From: Syntrophaceae bacterium UBA4810
GTDB taxonomy: Bacteria; Desulfobacterota; Syntrophia; Syntrophales; Smithellaceae
DNA: 19,761 bases
NCBI GenBank assembly: GCA_002402545.1
Contig: DHGA01000096.1
Span: forward strand, 213 to 19,973
Direction of reading: 5' to 3'
Shown: piece after piece, positions 12,887 to 19,761 of the stretch
Layout of the letters: each line of letters starts with the position of its first letter
Position numbering within the stretch: position 1 is the stretch's first letter
Notes under the pieces: model-generated
Seen by the model: only the letters and a program-made list of their open reading frames with translations
What the model was told of the DNA's origin: nothing
Databases searched by the model: none
Program-made: the position numbers and the translations under genes

Positions 12887-15217
12887 ATGCGTAAAACACC
12901 TCCGTTTTCCACCGGTCCGCAAAAAGACACGCTTTCCAACGCGCCACAAGTAGAAGAACTTTTAAAAAACCTGGAATTTCACAAATCAATTCAAGGCGTA
13001 AACAACCGCATAAACAGCGCGGAGAGCATCAAGGAAATAATAGTGGATATCAAAGAAGATATCCGGAATCTGTTTAACATCAATACCTTAACCATCTACG
13101 CTTTTGACAAATTAAAGAAAGAGCTTTACACTCTCAATCCGGAAGGCGACACAATGAAAGAAATCCGCCTGCCCATTAATAATTCTACTATTGCCGGTTA
13201 CGCCGCATACAATAAGAAAACAATTCTGCTACATGATGTTTATGATGATCGCGAGCTTAAAAGATTCAGCGATCAGCTGAAATTTGACCGCAGCATGGAC
13301 AGACAGCTGGGAGTTTTAACTGGTCAGGTTTTGGCAATACCAATCATGTACGAGCGCAATATCATGGGCGTAATGGAAGTGATGACGCAAAAAGGTGAAG
13401 ATAAAATTGAAGATTATCGCCAAATATTTCTTGACGAGATATGCGGAGTGCTGGGCATCGCTTTCAATAACCAGGAGAAATTACATAAGCAGAAACGCCT
13501 TAGTAAGTATGATTACTTAATCAGGCAGGGACACGCGACACAGGCGCAAGTAGATAAAGCAACAGAGGAAGCCCGGGAGAAAAAAGAATCTTTGGAAAAC
13601 ATTCTCATGCTTAAATATAATATTTCCAAGGAAGATATCGGCATTTCCCTAGCTGAATATTACAGCTGCGAATATGTTACCTATAATGACAAAATACCGA
13701 TACCGGGCGATTTGCTAAAGAATCTAAAAAAACCATTTCTGAGGAGAGAAATTTGGGTTCCCCTGGAGAGAGTTGACGGAAAAATCAGGGTTCTCGTTGA
13801 TGATCCGACTAACATTATCAAAAGGGACTCTATCGAGGGGCTTTTAAAAACCAAATCTGTTAAGTATGACATTTCCTTTCCTGATGATATTTTTAAATAT
13901 ATTGAACGGTTCTTTTCAGCGCCGCAGGATAGTACCTCGATTGATGACATCCTCGGAAAATTGGAGGCGGACGATGATGTTTACGAAGAGGAAGACGGCG
14001 AAGTCATCACCGAATCGCATAGCGTCATCATGCAGCTGGTCAATAAACTCATCAACGAAGCTTATGCCCGGCGCGCGTCTGATATACATATTGAGCCGAA
14101 TACTGATACTAAAAACGTCGATGTCCGATACCGTGTTGACGGAGAATGTTTTCTTTACCAGATTCTTCCCTACAGTTATCGCGCGGCGGTTGTATCCCGC
14201 ATAAAGATTATGTCCAATCTTGATATCACTATAAAAAGGCTGCCGCAGGACGGAAAAATTAAGTTCAGAAGGGGCGGCGAAGATGAAATCGAACTGCGTG
14301 TCGCCACAATACCTACTCAGGGCGGCGTGGAAGATATTGTGCTGCGTATTCTGGCCAAGGGTCAAACACTGCCGCTCGACGCTGTCGCTTTATCTCCGAG
14401 AAACTATACTGAATTAATAAAAATTATGGAACAACCATACGGCATGATTTTATGCGTGGGGCCCACCGGTTCTGGTAAAACAACCACCTTGCATGCCGGG
14501 CTCAAGCATATCAACACCCCGGGCAGAAAAATATGGACAGCCGAGGACCCGGTCGAAATAACGCAGCACGGGCTAAGACAGGTTCAGGTGCAACCGAAAA
14601 TCGGATTTGATTTTGCCGCGGCCATGCGTTCATTCCTGCGCGCTGACCCCGATGTTATCATGGTTGGAGAAATGCGCGATTTTGAAACAGCCAAAATCGG
14701 CGTGGAAGCATCTCTTACAGGGCATCTTGTTCTAACCACATTGCACACAAACAGCGCTCCGGAAACAATCGTCCGCCTCCTGGATATGGGCATTGACCCG
14801 CTCAACTTTGCGGACGCTCTGCTGGGCATTCTGGCGCAACGCCTGGTAAGAACACTTTGTAAAAAATGCAAGGAAGAATATCACCCTAGTAAAGAAGAAT
14901 ATGATGAAATGGCGGAAATTTATGGCCGGAAATATTTCGACAAAATAAATGCTCCCTACACAAGCGACTTTAAGCTATATCGACCCAAAGGCTGCCCGTC
15001 ATGCGGCGACACTGGCTATCTCGGCCGGATGGGCATCCATGAACTCCTTATTGCGTCAGATAATATTAAAAGGATGATTCAAAGGCATGAACACGCCGAA
15101 CCTATCCGTGAAACGGCTATTGAGGAAGGGATGACCACTCTTTTGCAGGATGGCATACAAAAAGTACTGGAAGGATATACAGACTTAAAGCAGGTCAGAC
15201 GTGTTTGTATAAAATAA
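12887..15217 (+). CDS. GAF-MshEN-PilB/GspE-type motor ATPase, copy 2
   Basis: This is a 776-residue paralogue of the protein at 4608 with the same domain order: GAF (about 30-200), degenerate MshEN/T2SSE N domain (about 205-360; SKYDYLI and SLENILM where RLGxxL is expected), and the PilB/GspE ATPase (about 380-776). Walker A is GPTGSGKT (525-532); the Walker B region DVIMVGEMRD, His box GHLVLTTLHTN and zinc cysteines C658/C661 and C703/C706 are present. By eye, the ATPase core is almost identical to copy 1 while GAF and N domains differ more, suggesting that the two motors share mechanism but sense different inputs. GGGAG lies 6 nt before the ATG. It is last in the sigma-54 operon with the receiver and roadblock-like genes. 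Its stop is 12 bp from the stop of the convergent AMMECR1 gene. Confidence 0.94.
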   Translation: MRKTPPFSTGPQKDTLSNAPQVEELLKNLEFHKSIQGVNNRINSAESIKEIIVDIKEDIRNLFNINTLTIYAFDKLKKELYTLNPEGDTMKEIRLPINNSTIAGYAAYNKKTILLHDVYDDRELKRFSDQLKFDRSMDRQLGVLTGQVLAIPIMYERNIMGVMEVMTQKGEDKIEDYRQIFLDEICGVLGIAFNNQEKLHKQKRLSKYDYLIRQGHATQAQVDKATEEAREKKESLENILMLKYNISKEDIGISLAEYYSCEYVTYNDKIPIPGDLLKNLKKPFLRREIWVPLERVDGKIRVLVDDPTNIIKRDSIEGLLKTKSVKYDISFPDDIFKYIERFFSAPQDSTSIDDILGKLEADDDVYEEEDGEVITESHSVIMQLVNKLINEAYARRASDIHIEPNTDTKNVDVRYRVDGECFLYQILPYSYRAAVVSRIKIMSNLDITIKRLPQDGKIKFRRGGEDEIELRVATIPTQGGVEDIVLRILAKGQTLPLDAVALSPRNYTELIKIMEQPYGMILCVGPTGSGKTTTLHAGLKHINTPGRKIWTAEDPVEITQHGLRQVQVQPKIGFDFAAAMRSFLRADPDVIMVGEMRDFETAKIGVEASLTGHLVLTTLHTNSAPETIVRLLDMGIDPLNFADALLGILAQRLVRTLCKKCKEEYHPSKEEYDEMAEIYGRKYFDKINAPYTSDFKLYRPKGCPSCGDTGYLGRMGIHELLIASDNIKRMIQRHEHAEPIRETAIEEGMTTLLQDGIQKVLEGYTDLKQVRRVCIK

Positions 15218-15232
15218 TTTTGCGCAAAATTA
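15215..15232. repeat. 18-bp palindrome spanning two convergent stop codons
   Basis: TAATTTTGCGCAAAATTA is perfectly self-complementary. Its first three bases are the TAA stop of the ATPase gene and its last three are the stop of the AMMECR1 gene on the other strand. Both transcripts could form the same small hairpin, but the stem is AT-rich and has no separate T tract, so it is at best a weak bidirectional terminator. Confidence 0.6.
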
Positions 15233-15778
15233 AGTTGTATCGCCGAAATAGTCTGCTGAAAATATGTAAATTTCTGTTTCTTTTTCCTGCCACGCTTGGA
15301 GCGGTAAACCGGCCTTATGGCAGGTTTCCCGCAAAAAAGATTCTCTGTCCAGATTATGCTCAACGGCAACCTGCGGCAATAATAAGCCTGAATTATAACC
15401 GCGTGTAATATATAAACCGTGTTTACCTACTTCAATCTCGCTAACATCCTTAATCCGTTTCAGGGGACTTAAAACGGATACTTCAAAGCTCAGATCGGCA
15501 AGTTCGTCGGCTTTAAGCGCGGGAAATCTGGGGTCATGAAAAGCCGCGGCAATAGCCATTTCCTGTACTGTTTCCCATAGCGGCTTAACCGCCTTTATAT
15601 AACCGATACAACCGCGCAGATGATCATGTTTTTTTATGGTTACAAAAGCACCCCTTTTCTCTTTAAGTGTTTCTGATTCAATCGTAAATTTCGGTATTTT
15701 TTTATTATTAACTTTAGATGATACAGTTTTTTTTACAATTTCCAGAAGAGTGGCTTTTTCTTTTTGCGTTACTTGCAT
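15230..15778 (-). CDS. AMMECR1-domain protein (AmmeMemoRadiSam system protein A)
   Basis: The 182-residue product carries the AMMECR1 domain. Diagnostic segments are GAFVTIKK, HLRGCIGYI (the near-invariant RGCIG motif), AAAFHDPRFPAL, and LSFEVSVLSPLKRI, followed by GLLLPQVAVEHN. The biochemical role of the family is unknown; in bacteria and archaea it is often encoded with Memo and a radical SAM protein. The start is the ATG at 15778, with AAGGAGG (15788-15794) 9 nt upstream; a longer in-frame start at 15835 has no such site. It is the last gene of the minus-strand operon, 62 nt after the Memo gene. A radical SAM partner is absent from the window, and none can lie directly downstream because the next gene is convergent. 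Confidence 0.93.
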   Translation of the reverse strand: MQVTQKEKATLLEIVKKTVSSKVNNKKIPKFTIESETLKEKRGAFVTIKKHDHLRGCIGYIKAVKPLWETVQEMAIAAAFHDPRFPALKADELADLSFEVSVLSPLKRIKDVSEIEVGKHGLYITRGYNSGLLLPQVAVEHNLDRESFLRETCHKAGLPLQAWQEKETEIYIFSADYFGDTT

Positions 15779-15840
15779 TTTTTTTGCCCTCCTTCGTAAA
15801 TTAGCCACACAAGCTAAAATAATTTTTTTATTCAATACTG

Positions 15841-16659
15841 TTATTGATAATAAACTGCCGAAACATATCCGACAACGGAAGTTTTATCACCGGTAACATC
15901 GCCTGAATTCGCGTATTTTAAAACTTTTGCTTTTGACGCTCCCATCTTCTTTGCCGCTAATATAGACGCGGCCATAGGACCGCCGCCGCAAGCTTCAGTC
16001 TTATTGGCGCTTAGATTATCAAGCAAACCTTCCGCGTCAGCGGCTTCTAAATATTTTATGGATACGGAATCGAGTTTTGCGGCCTTCTGATAATCGTGAA
16101 AATGCGATAAATCGGAGCTTCCTACAACCAGCACCTTTTTGTCACCTGCAGCTTCATGTATAGCTTGCGCAATATTTTGACAAGTTCTTTCGTTTTGATC
16201 TCCCATTACGAGAGGAACAAATGAGAATTTGCCTAAAGCAATCTGTAAAAATGGGAGCTGAATTTCTATGGAATGTTCGCTCGTATGCGCGGCAGGAATT
16301 TCCTGAACATCTTTATTCAAAGAAATAATTTTACGCCCCATAGCCTCGTCAAGAGGAACAACTCCAAGAGGTGTTTCGTACCCCCCGCCAAGGAAAACAG
16401 AAACCCCGCGAAAGGCTACACGATGACTTGGCCCGATGACAATTACAGTATCATATTTTTCGCCACGAATAAGCCCATAGGCATACGCCGCAATTTGTCC
16501 GGAATAAATATATCCGGCATGCGGCACGATAAGTGCTTTGATATCCCCTTTCAATTCCCAATTTGCCGCGGAAAAATATTTTTCAATATCATCACGCAGA
16601 ACATCGGGCTTGCCCGGATACCACGAACCGGCTATTATTGATCTCCTTATCGATTTCAT
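15841..16659 (-). CDS. Memo-family protein (AmmeMemoRadiSam system protein B)
   Basis: The 272-residue product is a full-length Memo protein, related in fold to class III extradiol dioxygenases. Visible family motifs are SIIAGSWYPG at the start, IVPHAGYIYSG (H47), VIVIGPSHR, HTSEHSIEIQLPFLQ, VGSSDLSHFHDY and EACGGGPM, which include the metal-pocket histidines and cysteine known from human MEMO1. Its bacterial substrate is not established. The ATG at 16659 was chosen because relatives begin just before RxxxxAGSWYPG; a TTG two codons earlier is possible and neither has a clear ribosome site. It starts 19 nt after the stop of the cysteine synthase/CysRS fusion, so the genes are cotranscribed. 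Confidence 0.93.
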   Translation of the reverse strand: MKSIRRSIIAGSWYPGKPDVLRDDIEKYFSAANWELKGDIKALIVPHAGYIYSGQIAAYAYGLIRGEKYDTVIVIGPSHRVAFRGVSVFLGGGYETPLGVVPLDEAMGRKIISLNKDVQEIPAAHTSEHSIEIQLPFLQIALGKFSFVPLVMGDQNERTCQNIAQAIHEAAGDKKVLVVGSSDLSHFHDYQKAAKLDSVSIKYLEAADAEGLLDNLSANKTEACGGGPMAASILAAKKMGASKAKVLKYANSGDVTGDKTSVVGYVSAVYYQ

Positions 16660-16678
16660 TGCCAAACTAAAAATAGCC

Positions 16679-19003
16679 TTATTTAAAACGCCAGATTACA
16701 CCATGCGGTGTATCTAATACATCCACGCCGAGCTTTAAAAGGTGGTTGCGCAGATCATCCGCCTCTGCCCAGTTGCGCTCTTTTCTCGCGGTATTTCTTT
16801 TGGCAACAAGCTCGTTTATTTTCTTCACTTCCGGGCTATCCGCCAAAGCTTCAAAATCCATTATTCCCAGCACATCATTAACGCTTTTCAAAAACACCAA
16901 TATTTTTTTAGCGTCCCCTTTGCCTATCGCCCCAGCTGCAAGGAGACTATTAATTTTCCCCATAAATTCAAAAATGGCGGCCAATGCGCCGGCAATATTT
17001 AAATCGTCATCCAATGCCGCCTCAAATCCGTTTTTCAGATCGTAAATAATTTGATTTATTTCCGTATACTCATCTTTTTCTTTATCAACCGACACCAGGC
17101 GATAAATAAAAGTATTAATTTTTTTCACCGTGTTTTGCGCCGCCCTAAGCGAATCATCAGAAAAATTAATCGGTTTACGGTAATTTACTCCCAGCAGAAA
17201 ATATCTGATATCCGCGCCGCGATACCCTTTTTGCCTTAACTCATTCAAAGCAACATTATTCTTCAATGAGCGGGACATTTTTCTGCCGTCGACAAGGATC
17301 AGCTCGGCGTTAATCCAATAATTGGCACCGCTGTGACCGGAAAACGCCTGGTTAATAGCCAGAATATTTTCCCCGTGTGGAAATATTTCATCAACGCCAC
17401 CGATATTAATGTCATAAACCGGACCCAAATGTTTATGCGCAATGGCCGCGCATTCCAGATGCCAGGAAGGCCTTACGCTTCCCCATCGGGTGTTATAATA
17501 CATGCCTCTTTTCAGTTCACTTAGATTAGCTCTCTTTAACAGAGCAAAATCCGCAGGGCTGTCTTTATCATAATCATCAAGGTCAATAGATTTACCTCTT
17601 CTCGTTTTGGATAAATCTATATTGGAAAGAATTCCATAATCAGGCAATTTGGAAATATCATAATAAACGGAACGCAGTTTTTCGTACGCAAAATTCTTGT
17701 CGGTCAGCTTCTCGACGATTTTGAGCATCTCTTCGATATTTTCCGACGCCTTTACATAAATATTTTCCTTGCGGATATTTAAAAAATCAACATCTTCCAG
17801 AAATATTCCGGCATACTTATCAGAATATTCCCCTAAACTCTTGGATGCCTTCTCCGAACCTTTTATAGATTTATCTGTAATATCTACTATATCCATGACG
17901 TGTTTTACACTGAATCCCTTGTATATAAAATAGCGGGCAAGGAGGTCTGAGACAACAAAACGCCGATAATTACCAAGATGAGGAGCGTCATGGACTGTCG
18001 GCCCGCATGTATGCATGTTCACATGGCCGGATTTTACCGGTTTAAAAAATGTTTTCTGACGCTTAATGATATTATAAAGGTGAAAAGAAGGGAGTTCTTC
18101 TTTGACCGTGAAAAGTTCGGTGCTCAAATACCTCTCCCCGCTGTCGGGGAAAATGGCCACGATGACGCCTTCTGTCATTTGCTTGGCTTTTTGCGCGGCG
18201 ACAAACATGGCGGCTCCGGAACTCATCCCCGCCAGTATTCCCTCCTCGCGGGCGAGCCTGCGGGACATTTCAAACGCGTCTTCATCCAGAATATTTATTT
18301 TTTCATCAAGCAGCGACTTATCAAATATTCCCGGCCGATAAGACTCCTTCATATTTTTCAATCCCTGAATTTTATGCTTCAAATAAGGTTCGACGCCGAT
18401 AATTTGAATATGGGGATTCAATTCTTTAAGGCGTTTGGATAGTCCCATGGCCGTGCCAGTAGTTCCCAATGTCGCGACTACCGACGAAACATTGCCATTG
18501 GTTTGCTGCCATATTTCCTCGGCAGTGCCGTAATAATGCGCGGCTATATTGTCTTTGTTGTTAAATTGGTCGGTGCCAAAATATTTATCAGGATTTTCAC
18601 GCAGTAATTTATAAACATATTCAATAGAGCCATCTGTGCCCAGATTGGCCGGCGTAAAATACAATTGCGCGCCCATGGCTTTAAGAATCTTTTTTCTTTC
18701 CTCGCTGGCCGACTCCGGCATTGCCAAACACAACTTGTACCCTTTGGCCGCGGCAATCATTGCCAGACCTATCCCTGTATTGCCGCTGGTCGCTTCCAAT
18801 ATTATCTTGTCCGGTGTTAACGCTCCCCTTTCTTCCGCGCGCCTAATCATAAAAAGCGCCGTGCGATCTTTTATTGATCCTCCGGGATTAGCGCTTTCCA
18901 GCTTGGCAAATATTTTTACTTTTTTGCTGGGATTAATTCTGCTGATTTCCACCAAAGGCGTATTACCGATGCCCTTAGTAATATTTTCCCATATTTTACT
19001 CAT
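16679..19003 (-). CDS. Fused cysteine synthase and cysteinyl-tRNA synthetase
   Basis: One uninterrupted 774-residue frame joins two complete enzymes. Residues 1 to about 305 are an O-acetylserine sulfhydrylase (CysK type): PLP lysine K45 in NPGGSIKDR, TSGNTG (72-77), the phosphate-binding GTTGTAMG loop, and FPDSGERYLST. Residues about 310-774 are class I CysRS: LYNIIKRQKTFF, CGPTVHD with C333, HLGN (342-345, in place of HIGH), SWHLEC with C518, FPHGEN with H543, and KMSRS (575-579). C333, C518 and H543 match three zinc ligands of E. coli CysRS (C28, C209, H234), but the fourth, E238, aligns with I547, and HHENE has become HGENI. The protein could make cysteine and load it onto tRNA. DUF1178 lies 98 bp upstream, Memo 19 bp downstream. 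The ribosome site is weak. Whether the CysRS half is active is not shown. Confidence 0.93.
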   Translation of the reverse strand: MSKIWENITKGIGNTPLVEISRINPSKKVKIFAKLESANPGGSIKDRTALFMIRRAEERGALTPDKIILEATSGNTGIGLAMIAAAKGYKLCLAMPESASEERKKILKAMGAQLYFTPANLGTDGSIEYVYKLLRENPDKYFGTDQFNNKDNIAAHYYGTAEEIWQQTNGNVSSVVATLGTTGTAMGLSKRLKELNPHIQIIGVEPYLKHKIQGLKNMKESYRPGIFDKSLLDEKINILDEDAFEMSRRLAREEGILAGMSSGAAMFVAAQKAKQMTEGVIVAIFPDSGERYLSTELFTVKEELPSFHLYNIIKRQKTFFKPVKSGHVNMHTCGPTVHDAPHLGNYRRFVVSDLLARYFIYKGFSVKHVMDIVDITDKSIKGSEKASKSLGEYSDKYAGIFLEDVDFLNIRKENIYVKASENIEEMLKIVEKLTDKNFAYEKLRSVYYDISKLPDYGILSNIDLSKTRRGKSIDLDDYDKDSPADFALLKRANLSELKRGMYYNTRWGSVRPSWHLECAAIAHKHLGPVYDINIGGVDEIFPHGENILAINQAFSGHSGANYWINAELILVDGRKMSRSLKNNVALNELRQKGYRGADIRYFLLGVNYRKPINFSDDSLRAAQNTVKKINTFIYRLVSVDKEKDEYTEINQIIYDLKNGFEAALDDDLNIAGALAAIFEFMGKINSLLAAGAIGKGDAKKILVFLKSVNDVLGIMDFEALADSPEVKKINELVAKRNTARKERNWAEADDLRNHLLKLGVDVLDTPHGVIWRFK

Positions 19004-19101
19004 AAAATACTACCCGATAATAATGCATTAACAAAAAACAGCTTTTAATTAGGGAAATATGTAAAAATTTATAACGGCAAGAAAAAATAAGGCGACAATA
19101 T

Positions 19102-19518
19102 CTAACTATCCATTTTCAATAATGGTATTTTAATAAATTGAACGCCCTCTTCCTTCAAGTTGTTTTCTTCCTGAGGCGTAGTTGTGCCTTTAATGTTTCT
19201 TTTCTCTTCGTCTCCACAGTGCATCTTTAGAGCAACTTCGGCGAATTTGTTTCCCACGTCCTCAAAATTTTTGTCAATATATTGACGCAAAACTTGCAGC
19301 GCCTGAACAGGAGAAACTTCTTTCTCCTGAATATTTCCCGTGACTCGCGAATTCCTTCCCATAATAGCTATAGAAGAAGGTGCTATTTCCACATTTGTAC
19401 TATTACATACAGGGCAGGAAACCAGTTTCTGTGAATTTTGTAAAATCCACGCATGGCGGTCCTTAAACCATCCCTCGAATGTATGCCCCTTTTCACATTT
19501 TAAATCGTAAATAATCAC
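19102..19518 (-). CDS. DUF1178 zinc-ribbon-like protein
   Basis: The 138-residue product fits DUF1178: MIIYDLKCEKGHTFEGWF at the N-terminus, a VSCPVCNSTNVE CxxC element pairing with the earlier cysteine, then a helical part (QALQVLRQYIDKNFEDVG) and a short C-terminal tail. The function is not known; the cysteines suggest a metal-binding ribbon. The start is a GTG at 19518; the upstream GAGGA is rather distant (12 nt), but no better start exists and family members begin at this point. The next gene on the strand, the cysteine synthase/CysRS fusion, starts 98 bp later, so cotranscription is possible. Confidence 0.85.
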   Translation of the reverse strand: MIIYDLKCEKGHTFEGWFKDRHAWILQNSQKLVSCPVCNSTNVEIAPSSIAIMGRNSRVTGNIQEKEVSPVQALQVLRQYIDKNFEDVGNKFAEVALKMHCGDEEKRNIKGTTTPQEENNLKEEGVQFIKIPLLKMDS

Positions 19519-19554
19519 TTGATTCTTTATTCCTCTTTCTAACGATTCCGAATG

Positions 19555-19583
19555 ATTCTAGCATTTTGCCTTTTAAAAAACAA
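19555..19583 (-). promoter_or_regulatory. Extended -10 promoter of DUF1178 gene
   Basis: On the minus strand TTGTTT (19583-19578) and TAGAAT (19560-19555) are 17 bp apart, with TGC just before the -10 forming an extended element. The start near 19548 is about 30 nt before the GTG. Confidence 0.5.
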
Positions 19584-19655
19584 TCTTATCTTAATATCCG
19601 CAAAACATTCAAAAATTGACTTAGGACAAATCAAAAGCAATGGCAATTAAAATAA

Positions 19656-19701
19656 TTTATTCTGAATAAATAAGTGGACAATTGGAAATAAATTTTATAT
19701 C
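19656..19701 (+). promoter_or_regulatory. Probable tRNA-Pro promoter with adjacent palindrome
   Basis: TGGACA (19675-19680) and TATATC (19696-19701) with a short 15-bp spacer are followed by a C-rich discriminator, common for stable RNA promoters, 14 bp before the tRNA. Just upstream is a perfect palindrome TTTATTC-T-GAATAAA (19656-19670) of unknown role. No other promoter fits better. Confidence 0.35.
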
Positions 19702-19714
19702 TTCCCTGCCGTGT

Positions 19715-19761
19715 CGGGATGTGGCCCAGCTTGGTAGGGCACTGCGTTCGGGACGCAGGAG
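19715..19761 (+). tRNA. tRNA-Pro (anticodon CGG), partial at window end
   Basis: The acceptor 5' strand CGGGATG (19715-19721), D stem GCCC/GGGC with an AGCTTGGTA loop, and anticodon stem CTGCG/CGCAG around the loop TTCGGGA are all visible. The anticodon CGG is at 19749-19751, reading the proline codon CCG. The variable loop, T arm and 3' acceptor strand lie beyond the window. Confidence 0.93.

Noticed and set aside
4608..15217. Composite transposon bounded by the two PilB-like genes
   Set aside because: The copies are diverged paralogues with different flanks; no transposase, terminal inverted repeats or target duplication were seen.

Overview
The window looks like chromosome of a Gram-negative anaerobe, most probably a deltaproteobacterium (Desulfobacterota; a Syntrophales-like member would fit). 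This is inferred from gene content: two-subunit glycyl-tRNA synthetase, an OmpA-family outer membrane protein, GAF-containing PilB/GspE ATPases, sigma-54 regulation and an AMMECR1/Memo pair. Base composition is moderately AT-rich. No transposase, phage gene or CRISPR array was seen.

Layout. 1-1530: a dispersed-type hairpin, a terminator, an OmpA-family gene on the minus strand and a long AT-rich intergenic region. 1531-4490: glyQ-glyS. 4541-15217: an accessory-looking locus containing a GAF-MshEN-PilB-like ATPase, a secreted two-helix small protein, an oppositely oriented YdcF-like protein, a soluble PAS histidine kinase overlapping an NtrC-family activator, and an operon of a receiver protein with a long charged helical repeat, a probable roadblock/LC7-fold protein and a second GAF-MshEN-PilB-like ATPase. 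15230-19518, minus strand: DUF1178 protein, a cysteine synthase/cysteinyl-tRNA synthetase fusion, Memo and AMMECR1. The window ends inside a tRNA-Pro(CGG).

How the genes may work together. The operon at 11038-15217 is preceded by a consensus sigma-54 promoter (10952-10967), an IHF-like site and two inverted repeats of GTTCA/TGAAC half-sites. The small secreted protein at 7173 has a sigma-54-like promoter (7117-7132) with a nearly identical IHF-like site at the same 29-nt distance. The NtrC-type activator encoded between them has the GAFTGA loop needed to open sigma-54 promoters. A simple model is that the kinase/activator pair drives both the small protein and the second ATPase operon, in the way PilS/PilR drives pilin genes. 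The presence of two PilB-like motors, a soluble receiver with a long helical rod, a roadblock-like protein and a small export substrate suggests a signal-gated type IV pilus-like or secretion motor module. No other pilus part (platform protein, PilT, secretin, classical pilin) and no MglA-type GTPase lies in the window, so the machine it serves is unknown.

The minus-strand block pairs cysteine synthesis and cysteine charging in one 774-residue polypeptide, which is the other unusual item.
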